A stretch of DNA of 64,000 nt from Pedobacter boryungensis (GCF_013204825.1 NZ_JABMKV010000004.1:98267-162266), one strand, 5' to 3'; positions 8,483 to 18,097 are shown, counted from the first letter of the stretch. Program-made: numbers and translations. Notes: generated from the letters alone by a model not told the origin.

Positions 8483-9514
8483 ATGAAAAACAAATTAACT
8501 GCGCTTAAATCTTTATTGATTGTAAGCGCTTTTTTATTGCCATTAAATTTATTGGCACAAGAAGATGTAGGAGACCTATTTAAAGCGAGTCCTGCAGATG
8601 CTACAAAACTTGTAGATGCGTATATTAATCCTCTTTTTAAAGGATTAGGTGTAGGCTTAAACTCAGGATGGAATACATCCGCTAAAACAAAAGGCTTTTT
8701 AAGATTCGATTTACGGATTACCGGTACGTTAGCCTTTGTACCAAAATCAGATCAAACTTACAACACAAATAACTTAGGCTTACAAAACGTTAGTCCTGCC
8801 ACAGGCTCAAATGGAATAGGTCCAACTGCTTTTGGTGATGACAATGATGGTGCTTTAATGAAATTTAATGCTGATCCTACTAAAACGTTTAGATTACCAC
8901 AAGGAACAGGTATTCATTTCGTTCCTTCTCCTCAAGTACAATTAACTGTAGGCTTACCAAAAAACATCGATGTTTCTTTACGTTTAGTTCCTAATGTTAA
9001 ATTAGGTGAAGATGCAGGATCGATTAATATGTTTGGTGTGGGTGCTAAGGTTGAAGTATTACCATTAATTATGGGCAAAAAGGACAAACTATTACCTTTT
9101 GATTTAGCTGTTGCTTTAGGATTAACTAGATTAAATTATAACTTACCATTGGATATTAATAATGGCAAATATGCCAATCAGAAAGTTGACATTAAAATAA
9201 ATGGCTTTAGTGCGGACGCGATTATATCTAAGAACCTATTGTTTTTTACACCTTTTGCTAGTGTTGGTTTCAATACTTCTAAATCTAATTTGAGTGCGCT
9301 AGGCACATATGATTTCGATGCGCCAACAATTGCAAATCCAAATGGAACGCAAACCTATACAGATCCAGTAGTTATTAAAAATAATGATATTAGTGGCTTA
9401 AAAGCATCAGTAGGCTTTCAGTTAAAACTATCATTCTTTAAAATATATGCTTCTTATACTCAAGCACAATACAGCTATGTAAATGGTGGTATTGGCTTCG
9501 GATTTGGCAAATAA
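8483..9514 (+). CDS. DUF6588 family putative outer-membrane protein
   Basis: The product has 343 residues with a cleavable signal peptide ending LLAQE near residue 26. Mature-region features fit the Bacteroidota DUF6588 group: the YINPLFKGLGVGLNSGW segment, alternating hydrophobic/polar strands, and a C-terminal strand rich in Gly and aromatics, which suggests a small beta-barrel. Function is unknown. It stands alone between a divergent operon and a strong terminator. The family name is from recognition of the sequence; the barrel is inferred from composition. Confidence 0.65.
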   Translation: MKNKLTALKSLLIVSAFLLPLNLLAQEDVGDLFKASPADATKLVDAYINPLFKGLGVGLNSGWNTSAKTKGFLRFDLRITGTLAFVPKSDQTYNTNNLGLQNVSPATGSNGIGPTAFGDDNDGALMKFNADPTKTFRLPQGTGIHFVPSPQVQLTVGLPKNIDVSLRLVPNVKLGEDAGSINMFGVGAKVEVLPLIMGKKDKLLPFDLAVALGLTRLNYNLPLDINNGKYANQKVDIKINGFSADAIISKNLLFFTPFASVGFNTSKSNLSALGTYDFDAPTIANPNGTQTYTDPVVIKNNDISGLKASVGFQLKLSFFKIYASYTQAQYSYVNGGIGFGFGK

Positions 9515-9533
9515 AATTTTTAATCATCAACAT

Positions 9534-9562
9534 AAAAGCTTCTCTTTGGGGAAGCTTTTTTT
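9534..9562 (+). terminator. Intrinsic terminator after the DUF6588 gene
   Basis: Perfect 9-bp stem AAAAGCTTC/GAAGCTTTT with an 8-base loop followed by a T run. The next gene starts only a few bases later. Confidence 0.85.
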
Positions 9563-9567
9563 ATTTA

Positions 9568-10440
9568 ATGCAAATCTATAGCCCAGTACAACAACTTAAT
9601 TTTAACTCGTTAAACTCAGTTTATGTTAAGCGAGATGATTTGATTGACCCTTACATTTCGGGCAATAAATGGCGTAAGCTCAAATACATATTACAAGATG
9701 TATCATTAAAAGAGAAAAAGCACCTTGTTACTTTTGGTGGGGCATATTCTAACCATTTAGTAGCTACCGCAGCGGCCGCAGCAAGAGCCGGATTAAAGGC
9801 TACTGCATTTGTACGTGGTGAACAGGTTGAAAATGAAATGTTGCTATTGTGCAAATTATTTGGAATGCAGCTTATTTTCACCGATCGGGAAAGTTACAAG
9901 GATAAACAACAACTCTTTACCTCCTACTTTGGCAATGATGAACAAGCTTATTTTATTGATGAAGGAGGCGCAAGCGCAGCAGCTGTAAAAGGTTGTGCTG
10001 AGATTATAACTGAGTTAACTGAAAACTTTGATTACATTTTTATTGCCGCTGGTACAGGAACAACAGCTGCCGGATTATTAAAAGGTATTAACCAACAAAA
10101 ACTGTCTACTCAACTTCATGTAATACCTGTTTTAAAAGGCGGGGGTTTTATTAAGGAAGAAGTAAGTCAGTATGAAAATGATTTAAGCAATTTACATTTA
10201 CACACTGATTATCATTTCGGCGGATACGCTAAAACAACTCCAGAACTACTACATTTCATGAAAACCTTTATTGCCGAAACAGGTATGCTGATTGATCCTG
10301 TGTATACTGGCAAACTCTTTTTTGCTATTTATGATTTAGCACTTAAAAATTACTTCAATAAAGATGCTAAAATTCTGGCGATACATACTGGAGGTTTGCT
10401 TGGCATTTTAGGAATGAAAGAACGATTTTTTAAGATATGA
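9568..10440 (+). CDS. PLP enzyme, ACC deaminase/D-cysteine desulfhydrase family
   Basis: A fold-type II PLP enzyme of 290 residues. The internal aldimine lysine is in SGNKWRKLKY near residue 34, followed by TFGGAYSNHLVATAAAAARAG and AAGTGTTAAGLLKG, which binds phosphate. Members deaminate 1-aminocyclopropane-1-carboxylate or desulfurate D-cysteine; in this phylum the desulfhydrase activity is more likely, but I cannot decide from sequence alone. It begins right after the preceding terminator with hardly any 5' spacer, so its promoter must overlap that terminator or lie upstream. Confidence 0.82.
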   Translation: MQIYSPVQQLNFNSLNSVYVKRDDLIDPYISGNKWRKLKYILQDVSLKEKKHLVTFGGAYSNHLVATAAAAARAGLKATAFVRGEQVENEMLLLCKLFGMQLIFTDRESYKDKQQLFTSYFGNDEQAYFIDEGGASAAAVKGCAEIITELTENFDYIFIAAGTGTTAAGLLKGINQQKLSTQLHVIPVLKGGGFIKEEVSQYENDLSNLHLHTDYHFGGYAKTTPELLHFMKTFIAETGMLIDPVYTGKLFFAIYDLALKNYFNKDAKILAIHTGGLLGILGMKERFFKI

Positions 10441-10505
10441 GAAAGTTAAGCCTACTTGCATTGAAAAAATTATATCGTTAAGTTTAAAAATAAAATACTA
10501 GCATC

Positions 10506-11654
10506 ATGACTTCATTTATCTCGCTTAAAAAAGCTTTTTCCATTTCATTCTTCTTATTATTTGCAATCCATTCTTTTAGTCAGAATGCTAAAGTAGATTC
10601 TGAAATGCAGGACTTAGTCAAAAAAGCAAATGCTGTAGGAGTAGCAGTAGCTGTTGTTAAAGATGGTCAACTCATTTATGCTCATTCTTACGGATTAAAA
10701 GACCAGGAGAAAAATATTCCTTTAAAAAATGATGATATATTCAGAATAGCCTCAATTTCCAAATCATTTTCGGCTACAGCAATTATGCAGTTGATTGAAG
10801 CAAAGAAAATGTCGTTAACAGATGACTTCAGTAAATTAGTAGGATTTAAGGTTAGAAACCCCAAATATCCAGAAACCATTATTACCTTGAAGATGGTACT
10901 TTCTCATACCTCAAGTATTAATGATAGTCAGGGTTATTTCAATCTAGATGTAATCAATCCTGATAAAGGGAAAAACTGGCAAAAGTGTTATAACGACTAC
11001 GAGCCTGGAAAAGGCTATATGTATTGCAATTTGAATTTTAATATGGTAGGCACTGTAATAGAAAAGACATCAGGAGAGCGATTTGATAGTTACATTAAGA
11101 ACCATATTTTAAATCCATTAGGTTTATATGGGGGCTATTGGGTTGATGCCTTAGACTCTAACCGCTTTGTCACGTTATATGAATATAATAATGAACTAAA
11201 AAAACTCACCCCTAGTCCTTCTGCTTATGTTGCACGAACAGAAGAGATTAAAAATTATATAATGGGTTATAGTACACCTTTGTTTTCGCCAACTGGCGGA
11301 ATGAAGATTTCTGCAACAGATCTTGCTAAGTATATGACCATGCATATGAATTATGGAAAATATAATGGACAACGGATCATTTCTAAAAAACATTCAAAAT
11401 TAATGCAGACAAAGGTTTCAGAAGAAGAGAGTTATGGATTGGCTTTGAGAGCTGATAGTACTTTTGTACCAGGAAAAATGCTGAAAGGGCATACTGGGTC
11501 TGCGTATGGATTGTTCAGTTCTATGTTTTTCGATCCTAAAGAGAAATTTGGCATTGTGGTGATCACCAATGGATGTGATCCAAAATATACTGGCGGAAAA
11601 AACGACATACGTAAGTTGAGTTCAACGCTGTTATATAATGCCTTAATTAAATAG
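10506..11654 (+). CDS. Serine hydrolase, beta-lactamase/PBP4* family
   Basis: The protein has 382 residues with an N-terminal signal peptide ending SFSQN, so it is exported. Penicillin-recognising motifs are all present: SISK (SxxK, nucleophilic Ser) near residue 85, YCN (YxN) near 177, and HTGS near 330 in the place of the third motif. This matches the class C beta-lactamase-like esterase/peptidase group (PF00144). True beta-lactamase activity is not implied; many members are D-amino-acid peptidases or esterases. It stands alone and is followed by a 247-base gap with the lat promoter. Confidence 0.85.
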   Translation: MTSFISLKKAFSISFFLLFAIHSFSQNAKVDSEMQDLVKKANAVGVAVAVVKDGQLIYAHSYGLKDQEKNIPLKNDDIFRIASISKSFSATAIMQLIEAKKMSLTDDFSKLVGFKVRNPKYPETIITLKMVLSHTSSINDSQGYFNLDVINPDKGKNWQKCYNDYEPGKGYMYCNLNFNMVGTVIEKTSGERFDSYIKNHILNPLGLYGGYWVDALDSNRFVTLYEYNNELKKLTPSPSAYVARTEEIKNYIMGYSTPLFSPTGGMKISATDLAKYMTMHMNYGKYNGQRIISKKHSKLMQTKVSEEESYGLALRADSTFVPGKMLKGHTGSAYGLFSSMFFDPKEKFGIVVITNGCDPKYTGGKNDIRKLSSTLLYNALIK

Positions 11655-11847
11655 ATTGGCTTATCAATTCTATAGTGATTCGTATAGGACAAACGCATCA
11701 TAAAAAAGTGCTTTTTGATACTTTGAAACTTTGGTGAAATTAAATTTTGCCAAAGTTTTTTGTTAAAGTCGGTTAAATTTTTCTCAAAAACATACTTTAA
11801 ATCGTTTAAACCTATATTTTGTTAATTTCCTTAAAATAGTGCTTAAT

Positions 11848-11878
11848 TTTGATAATTAGGGGCTTTTTGCTACTTTTG
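11848..11878 (+). promoter_or_regulatory. Bacteroidota-type promoter for lat
   Basis: TTTG (11848-11851), a 19-base spacer and TACTTTTG (11871-11878) match the TTTG-N19-21-TAnnTTTG consensus of the phylum's primary sigma factor. The predicted start is near 11882, leaving a leader of about 20 bases. Confidence 0.8.
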
Positions 11879-11901
11879 AAGATACCAAAACTATAAATTT
11901 T

Positions 11902-13233
11902 ATGTATCAACTTAGTGTAGCACCAGATCAAGTAAATCAAACTTTACAGCAACATATTTTAGCTGATGGTTTTGACCTAACTTATGATATGGAGAAAAGT
12001 AATGGCGCTTATATTTACGACTCAAAATACAACCGTAGATTATTAGATTTCTTTACCTGTTTTGCTTCAGTTCCATTGGGCTACAACCACCCAAAAATGA
12101 TTAATGACGAAAGCTTTAAACACAATTTGCTTTTGGCAGCAATGGCAAACCCTTCTAATTCAGATGTATATACTCAACAATATGCAGAGTTTGTAAAAAC
12201 ATTTGGAGAGGTTGGCATTCCAGATTATTTACCGCATGCTTTTTTTATTGCAGGTGGAGCTTTAGCTGTAGAAAATGCGATTAAAGTTGCCATGGACTGG
12301 AAGGTTCAAAAAAACTTTGCTAAAGGTTACAAAGAAGAAAAAGGGTTTAAAGTATTACACTTCGAAAAGGCTTTTCATGGTCGTACGGGTTATACCTTAA
12401 GTTTAACAAACACATTACCAGATAAAACTAAATGGTTTGCTAAGTTCGATTGGCCTAGAGTTTCGGTTCCTCAGGTAAAATTTCCTTTGGTTGATGAAAA
12501 TTTAAAAACTGCAATAGAAACAGAAGAAGCTTCAATTGCTCAAATTAAACAAGCTTTTGCTACGAATAAAGATGAAATTTGTGCCATAATAGTTGAACCT
12601 ATTCAATCTGAGGGGGGCGATAATCATTTACGCGAAGAGTTTCTAATTCAACTTCGCCAACTGGCAGATGAAAATGAGGCATTTTTGATTTATGATGAAG
12701 TACAAACTGGCGTAGGTTTAACTGGCAAGTTTTGGTGCCACCAACATTTCAGCGAGCAAGCTCGTCCAGATATTGTTGCATTTGGTAAAAAAATGCAGGT
12801 TTGCGGAATTTTAGTAGGCAAAAAAGTAGAAGAAGTAGAAGGAAATGTATTTAATGTTCCATCTCGTATTAACTCTACCTGGGGTGGTAACTTAGTAGAT
12901 ATGGTTCGTTCTACTCAAATTCTAAATATTGTACGTGAAGATCAACTTTGTCAGAATGCTGCAGAAGTGGGAGAATATCTAAAACAACAGATTACTCAAC
13001 TCGCAACAAAATATAGCAAAATGAGCAATATTCGTGGTCGTGGTTTACTATGTGCCTTCGATTTCCCAACAAAAGATATGCGTAATTCATTTATTCAAAA
13101 AGGAATTGAACATAATGTGATGTTTTTAGGGTGTGGAAACCAAACTATTCGTTTCCGTCCTGCTTTGTGTATTGAGAAAAAACATATTGATGAAGGAATT
13201 GAAGCAATGGAAAAGATTTTACCAAATCTTTAA
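11902..13233 (+). CDS. lat: L-lysine 6-transaminase (lysine epsilon-aminotransferase)
   Basis: Class III PLP aminotransferase of 443 residues that moves the epsilon-amino group of lysine to 2-oxoglutarate, giving 2-aminoadipate semialdehyde. The FFTCFASVPLGYNHPKM and MANPSNSDVYT segments are characteristic of LAT. EPIQSEGGDNHLR, the YDEVQTGVG cofactor Asp and the catalytic lysine region AFGKKMQVCG are intact. Length is normal. It has a strong promoter (11848-11878) and its own terminator, so it is monocistronic. No aldehyde dehydrogenase or other lysine catabolic gene is adjacent. Confidence 0.93.
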   Translation: MYQLSVAPDQVNQTLQQHILADGFDLTYDMEKSNGAYIYDSKYNRRLLDFFTCFASVPLGYNHPKMINDESFKHNLLLAAMANPSNSDVYTQQYAEFVKTFGEVGIPDYLPHAFFIAGGALAVENAIKVAMDWKVQKNFAKGYKEEKGFKVLHFEKAFHGRTGYTLSLTNTLPDKTKWFAKFDWPRVSVPQVKFPLVDENLKTAIETEEASIAQIKQAFATNKDEICAIIVEPIQSEGGDNHLREEFLIQLRQLADENEAFLIYDEVQTGVGLTGKFWCHQHFSEQARPDIVAFGKKMQVCGILVGKKVEEVEGNVFNVPSRINSTWGGNLVDMVRSTQILNIVREDQLCQNAAEVGEYLKQQITQLATKYSKMSNIRGRGLLCAFDFPTKDMRNSFIQKGIEHNVMFLGCGNQTIRFRPALCIEKKHIDEGIEAMEKILPNL

Positions 13234-13252
13234 ATAAAAAAACATACAATAG

Positions 13253-13290
13253 ACCTGCTTAACCAACATTAAGCAGGTTTTATTTTTTAA
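13253..13290 (+). terminator. Intrinsic terminator after lat
   Basis: Perfect 10-bp stem ACCTGCTTAA/TTAAGCAGGT with a six-base loop, then a T-rich tract. Confidence 0.88.
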
Positions 13291-13360
13291 AGCGGTTTTA
13301 TAACTTAAGATAGACTTTAAATTGATTGATAAATTTAACTTGCAGCCTTTACTTTATACA

Positions 13361-13759
13361 ATGAAAAAGCAAAGTATATTTTTGATAGTTATTGTTTTAA
13401 TTGTTTTAGGATGGATTCTGAAAGACACTTTCTCGCAATTAAGCATTGAAGATTTAAAAGGTGGTTTTACAGAAGTGGCCTCTTATAGAAATGAAAATAA
13501 CACTGGTCCAGTTCAACGTATATATGCAGTTACTGTAAAAGATACAGTTAAAGCTCAACTTATTGATTATGGAAACCTTAAGCCACATACCAAATATGGC
13601 AACACAAAGGTTTATTTCTTTTTAGAAGGGAGTAACGTTCCTTCAACCTTAACGCCAGGAGATGTGAATTTTGATTCTAAATATAATTCTTCATGCTTTG
13701 CGCTATATGAGAAAAGTGCAATGGGAAACTTTGGATTAATTAGAAATCCCTTTAAATAA
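13361..13759 (+). CDS. Hypothetical membrane-anchored protein
   Basis: Starting at the ATG (13361; an in-frame TTG lies 39 bases upstream) the product has 132 residues. A single hydrophobic segment (about 5-20, IFLIVIVLIVLGWIL) is followed by a soluble domain that I do not recognise and that probably lies in the periplasm. Repeated hydrophobic beta-like stretches (YAVTVKDTV, KVYFFLEGS) and a GDVNFDSKYNSSCF segment are visible. It follows the lat terminator and converges on bshB1 with a 13-base gap. No function can be assigned. Confidence 0.7.
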   Translation: MKKQSIFLIVIVLIVLGWILKDTFSQLSIEDLKGGFTEVASYRNENNTGPVQRIYAVTVKDTVKAQLIDYGNLKPHTKYGNTKVYFFLEGSNVPSTLTPGDVNFDSKYNSSCFALYEKSAMGNFGLIRNPFK

Positions 13760-13772
13760 ACCTAATTTGTTT

Positions 13773-14489
13773 CTATTTAAGATCAAATAGATTTTCTACC
13801 CCTAAAAGTTTTCTACAAGTAAAGCCTTCGCCATATTTAGCGCCAATGTTTTTACCGAATTCCATTGCTCTACCAAATACTGCTTCTAAAAATTCTGGCG
13901 ATGAGATATACGTTTGTGGGGCATGCTTGTCTGAGCTATCAAATTGCGTTTTAAAAGCTCTAATTGCTTTTTCCTTTTGATCCATAAACTCAGTAATGTC
14001 AACAATAATATCTGGTTTTATGTATCTATCTTGTATGTATTGCAAAACTAACCTAGGTCTCCACGCCTCTTGAGCAACTCCATCAAGTTCAGTTTCAATT
14101 TTGATTAATCCTGATAAAAAGATAGCGTCATTTGTTAAATCTCCTGCTCTACCGTGGTCTGGGTGACGATCATGTAAAGCATTTGTTAAAATGATTTCTG
14201 GTTGATATTTGCGTACCATTTTGATGATTTCAAGCTGATGCGCTTCATCGTTCTTGAAAAAACCGTCTCTAAACCTTAGGTTTTCACGGGCATGCAATCC
14301 TAAAATCTTTGCAGAATTTGCAGCTTCTTCATCACGTGTTTCCGCGTTACCTCTTGTACCTAATTCACCACGTGTAAAATCAACAATCCCAACTTTTTTT
14401 CCTAAGGCAATATGTTTTAAAATAGTTCCAGAACAGCCTAATTCTGCATCATCAGGATGTACTGCAAAAACAAGTATATCTAATTTCAT
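13773..14489 (-). CDS. bshB1: Bacillithiol biosynthesis deacetylase BshB1
   Basis: Zinc-dependent LmbE/PIG-L deacetylase that removes acetate from GlcNAc-malate in bacillithiol synthesis. The metal-binding AVHPDDAELG sits near residue 10, with TRGELGTRG and HDRHPDHGRAG farther on, all typical of BshB1. I take the ATG at 14489 (MKLDILVFAVHPDD), matching the usual N-terminus; an in-frame ATG at 14504 would overlap the upstream peroxidase gene. It lies in a minus-strand operon with a glutathione-peroxidase-type enzyme and a DUF4294 protein. bshA and bshC are not in the window. Confidence 0.92.
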   Translation of the reverse strand: MKLDILVFAVHPDDAELGCSGTILKHIALGKKVGIVDFTRGELGTRGNAETRDEEAANSAKILGLHARENLRFRDGFFKNDEAHQLEIIKMVRKYQPEIILTNALHDRHPDHGRAGDLTNDAIFLSGLIKIETELDGVAQEAWRPRLVLQYIQDRYIKPDIIVDITEFMDQKEKAIRAFKTQFDSSDKHAPQTYISSPEFLEAVFGRAMEFGKNIGAKYGEGFTCRKLLGVENLFDLK

Positions 14490-14493
14490 CTGT

Positions 14494-14997
14494 TTATTTT
14501 TCATCCAGCAAGTGCTGAATCCTTTTTTTAACTTTCGAGGAATTTGGCTTTGTAAACGAATAAAAATAATCTACTACTTCGCCATTTTTATTAATTAAGT
14601 ATTTATGGAAATTCCATTTTGGAGAGGAATTAATATGCCCATTCAGTTTCTTTTCACTTAAAAACTTAAATAAAGGATGCGCTTCATTTCCTCTTACCAT
14701 CACCTTTTCAAAAACAGGAAATTTAACCCCATAATTTACTTCGCAAAACTCATTAATAGCTGCACCGTCTAAAGGTTCTTGTCTGCCAAAATCATTTGAT
14801 GGAAAACCTAAAACTTCAAAGCCTTGGTCTACATATTTATCTCTTAGCTCTTGTAATTCTTTTAATTGAGGAGTAAAACTACAACCAGAAGCTGTATTTA
14901 CGACTAGAAGTACTTTTCCCTTATAATCAGACAAGGTTTTTTCCTTTCCACTTAATAATTTAGCTTTAAATGGATATATGGTTTGGGTTGAATTCAT
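14494..14997 (-). CDS. Glutathione peroxidase family thiol peroxidase
   Basis: A 167-residue thioredoxin-fold peroxidase without a signal peptide. The peroxidatic Cys is in NTASGCSFTPQ near residue 38. GFPSNDFGRQEP provides the active-site Gln, PKWNFHKYL the Trp/Asn pair, and EFCEVNYGVKFPVF a candidate resolving Cys, so it is probably the 2-Cys type reduced by thioredoxin or a low-molecular-weight thiol rather than strictly by glutathione. Its position directly upstream of bshB1 hints at a bacillithiol link; that is inference only. Confidence 0.9.
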   Translation of the reverse strand: MNSTQTIYPFKAKLLSGKEKTLSDYKGKVLLVVNTASGCSFTPQLKELQELRDKYVDQGFEVLGFPSNDFGRQEPLDGAAINEFCEVNYGVKFPVFEKVMVRGNEAHPLFKFLSEKKLNGHINSSPKWNFHKYLINKNGEVVDYFYSFTKPNSSKVKKRIQHLLDEK

Positions 14998-15003
14998 TTT
15001 TAA

Positions 15004-15621
15004 TTATTGATAATAACCAGAATTGACAATGATAGATTCGATATCTCTGTCTTCAGTAGGATTGTAGGTGTTTTTTAAATTATGCCCAACTACCCTAGCT
15101 ATTAATTGGTAGGAAAACGCTGCGAAACCTCCTTTTGTTTGCTTAACAATGTCATAAGTTGTACGACCCAGCTCACGATCTATCAATTTGGTTAAAATCT
15201 GCCCTTGAGTGATGGTCAGTTCTTTTATTTCGGTATTAAACATGTTTTTAATTTCATTATCACATTCCTTTACCAATCTTTTTTGATCTTTTTTATCTGA
15301 AACCGTTGCTAAATCGCTTTCTAGTTTTTCATACCTTCTTTTAGCATACAGTGCATAAGGCATTACTTTTAATACATTATATCTTAATCTATTAAAGGCT
15401 GCTTGTTCTGCTGCAGAATGCCATATTCTTTGACCATTTATTACGACTTCATTTAAGCCAATCCATGGTATCATGTAACCATTGTCATTTGTAGCAGCCA
15501 CTCTAATTGTATCGTTTTTACCAAGTACAGGCCAAATAGCACCCGCATTGTTTTCTTGTGCTTTTACAGCATTAGAAGCAATCATGACAATAAATAGAAT
15601 AAAGAGACGATAATATTTCAT
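15004..15621 (-). CDS. DUF4294 domain protein
   Basis: Starting at the second Met (15621), the product has 205 residues with a clear signal peptide MKYYRLFILFIVMIASNA ending before QENN. The earlier Met at 15639 would put charged residues before it. The mature region matches DUF4294, a Bacteroidota family, including a VLKVMPYALYAKRRYEKLESDL helix and a TQGQILTKLIDRELGRTTYDIVK segment. Function is unknown; it should be exported. First gene of the bshB1 operon, 6 bases from the peroxidase. Confidence 0.8.
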   Translation of the reverse strand: MKYYRLFILFIVMIASNAVKAQENNAGAIWPVLGKNDTIRVAATNDNGYMIPWIGLNEVVINGQRIWHSAAEQAAFNRLRYNVLKVMPYALYAKRRYEKLESDLATVSDKKDQKRLVKECDNEIKNMFNTEIKELTITQGQILTKLIDRELGRTTYDIVKQTKGGFAAFSYQLIARVVGHNLKNTYNPTEDRDIESIIVNSGYYQ

Positions 15622-15730
15622 AAATTTATGCCTATACAAAGTTAAAGCTAATTTTATATATTCGTTTTACATACAATCGAATATAATCTTTTATAGCTTA
15701 AATTACTATAATTTTACCTAGAAAACACAA

Positions 15731-17944
15731 ATGAAGAGCACTTTAGTGATTGATATTGAGGCGGAAAAGCAGGAAATCTTAAAAAGATACCGAGCACTTT
15801 TACGTGCTTCTAAATCTACATTACAAAAAGGAGATAAGAAAGAAATCAGAAAAGCATTCGAAATGGCGCTTGAAAGCCATAAAGATATGCGTCGAAAATC
15901 GGGGGAACCTTATATTTATCACCCTATAGCCGTTGCCCAAATTGCTGCAGAAGAAATTGGATTAGGAACGACATCTATCGTATGTGCTTTATTGCATGAT
16001 GTTGTTGAGGATACAGATATTACATTAGATGATATTGAACGTGAGTTTGGAAAAAAAACCGCGAAGATTATTGATGGATTAACTAAAATTTCTGGAGTTT
16101 TCGATTACAATAGCTCATTACAGGCGGAGAATTTTAGAAAAATGCTCTTAACCTTAGCGGATGATGTTCGTGTAATTTTAATTAAACTTGCCGACCGCCT
16201 GCATAATATGCGTACAATGGATTTCATGCCAAGGCAAAAACAGCTTAAAATCGCTTCGGAAACCATCTATTTATACGCTCCTCTTGCTCACAGATTAGGT
16301 TTATATGCAATTAAATCTGAGTTGGAAGATTTATCGATGAAGTATCTTGAACCTGATACCTATAAATATATAGCAACCCAGCTGAACGAAAAAAAGGCAG
16401 AGCGAAATTTATTCATTAAAACATTTGTAGAACCTGTTAGTGAAATTTTAGCTGAGCAAGGGTTAGTGGCGAATATTTACGGTAGACCAAAATCTATCCA
16501 TTCGATATGGAATAAAATGAAAAAGAAAAATATTCCTTTTGAAGAAGTGTATGATCTTTTTGCCATCCGAATTATTTTAGATAGCGCACCCGAACATGAA
16601 AAAGCAGATTGTTGGAAAGCATATTCTATTGTAACTGATTTATATCGTCCAAATCCAGATCGTTTACGCGATTGGGTTTCATCTCCAAAAGGAAATGGTT
16701 ATGAATCATTACACACTACCGTAATGGGGCCAAAAGGACAATGGGTTGAGGTGCAAATTCGTACACAACGAATGAATGAAATTGCCGAAAAGGGTTTTGC
16801 TGCACATTGGAAATATAAAGAATCAAGTAATGATAATGGATTAGACCAATGGATTCAAAAAGTTAGAGAGATGCTAAGTAATCCTGAAGCTAATGCGCTT
16901 GACTTTTTAGATGATTTTAAAATGAACCTCTTTTCTGATGAGATTTTCATTTTTACGCCTAAGGGTGCTTTATTACAATTACCATTAGGCGCAACAGCTC
17001 TAGATTTTGCTTTTGAAATTCATACAGATGTTGGTGCAAGATGTATTGGGGCAAAGGTAAATCATAAATTAGTTCCCCTTTCTCATAAATTGCAAAATGG
17101 TGATCAGGTTGAAATTATTACCTCAAACAAGCAAGTTCCAAAAGAAGATTGGCTAAACATAGTAGTTACGGCGAAAGCTAAATCAAAAATCAAGTCATCT
17201 TTAAAAGAAGAAAAAAGGAAAATTGCCGAGAATGGAAAAGAAACGTTAGAACGTAAACTGAAATCTTTAAAAATCACCTACAATACCGATAATTTAAATA
17301 AACTCACTTATTTCTTTAAACTTCAATCTACGCAAGATCTTTTTATCGCAGTAGCTAATGGAAAAATTGAGTTGAAAGACTTGAAAGATTATCTATCTAG
17401 TGAGAAAGAGATTGAGAATCGTGGTAATGATTACAAAAATGATGGCAAACAGGTTGAAGCGTTATTAAATAAAGTTAAAGGACCAGAATCTGACATTTTG
17501 CTAATTGGCGAAGATTTACAAAAGATAGATTATACACTTGCCGCCTGTTGTAATCCAATTCCTGGAGATGATGTTTTTGGGTTTGTAACCGTAAATGAGG
17601 GCATTAAAATTCATCGCACCAATTGTCCTAATGCAGCACAACTAATGGCAAATTATGGGTACAGAATTGTGAAAGCGAAATGGAATGGGCAGCAAGAACT
17701 AACTTTTTTAACTGGCTTACATATTATTGGAATTGATGATGTAGGATTAATTAACAACATTACAAAAGTAATTTCTAATGATTTTAAGGTAAATATGAGA
17801 TCGATTACAGTAGATACCAATGATGGAATTTTTGATGGGTCTATTATGATTTTTGTAAACGACAAGGAACATTTGGATAATTTGATTAAGAACTTATTAG
17901 AAGTAAAAGGCGTAACTGGAGTGACAAGATTTGATGCTCAATAA
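15731..17944 (+). CDS. rsh: RelA/SpoT-type bifunctional (p)ppGpp synthetase/hydrolase
   Basis: The 737-residue long RSH enzyme makes and degrades (p)ppGpp in the stringent response. The hydrolase domain is intact (YHP at 63-65, HD at 89-90 in LLHDVVEDTD, LADRLHNMRT near 155). The synthetase domain has RPKSIHSIWNKM, DLFAIRII, PKGNGYESLHTTV and EVQIRTQRMNEIAEKG. TGS (about 405-470), the CC-containing region (CCNPIPGDD) and a C-terminal ACT domain follow. Both activities are therefore expected. The gene is monocistronic as far as visible, with a divergent neighbour upstream and a Fur-family gene 160 bases downstream. Confidence 0.95.
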   Translation: MKSTLVIDIEAEKQEILKRYRALLRASKSTLQKGDKKEIRKAFEMALESHKDMRRKSGEPYIYHPIAVAQIAAEEIGLGTTSIVCALLHDVVEDTDITLDDIEREFGKKTAKIIDGLTKISGVFDYNSSLQAENFRKMLLTLADDVRVILIKLADRLHNMRTMDFMPRQKQLKIASETIYLYAPLAHRLGLYAIKSELEDLSMKYLEPDTYKYIATQLNEKKAERNLFIKTFVEPVSEILAEQGLVANIYGRPKSIHSIWNKMKKKNIPFEEVYDLFAIRIILDSAPEHEKADCWKAYSIVTDLYRPNPDRLRDWVSSPKGNGYESLHTTVMGPKGQWVEVQIRTQRMNEIAEKGFAAHWKYKESSNDNGLDQWIQKVREMLSNPEANALDFLDDFKMNLFSDEIFIFTPKGALLQLPLGATALDFAFEIHTDVGARCIGAKVNHKLVPLSHKLQNGDQVEIITSNKQVPKEDWLNIVVTAKAKSKIKSSLKEEKRKIAENGKETLERKLKSLKITYNTDNLNKLTYFFKLQSTQDLFIAVANGKIELKDLKDYLSSEKEIENRGNDYKNDGKQVEALLNKVKGPESDILLIGEDLQKIDYTLAACCNPIPGDDVFGFVTVNEGIKIHRTNCPNAAQLMANYGYRIVKAKWNGQQELTFLTGLHIIGIDDVGLINNITKVISNDFKVNMRSITVDTNDGIFDGSIMIFVNDKEHLDNLIKNLLEVKGVTGVTRFDAQ

Positions 17945-18081
17945 GCTGCCGTAAACCAAAAGTTTGGGAGATTACATTTAGTACATAGAAATGAACTAAT
18001 TCCCAATGAATTAATTAACAATCTTTACATTGTGTTAATTATTAATCTGTGATATAACTTTAATCTGTGTAATCATTTATA

Positions 18082-18097
18082 TACCTTTGACGAGGAG
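18082..18097 (+). promoter_or_regulatory. -7 box and Shine-Dalgarno site of the Fur-family gene
   Basis: TACCTTTG (18082-18089) is a consensus -7 box, with TTTA 19 bases upstream as a near-match -33. GAGGAG (18092-18097) lies 9 bases before the ATG. A purine-rich Shine-Dalgarno site is uncommon in this phylum. Confidence 0.6.

Noticed and set aside
10506..11654. Calling the serine hydrolase an antibiotic-resistance beta-lactamase
   Set aside because: Motifs fit the broad PF00144 family, and sequence alone does not support beta-lactam hydrolysis.
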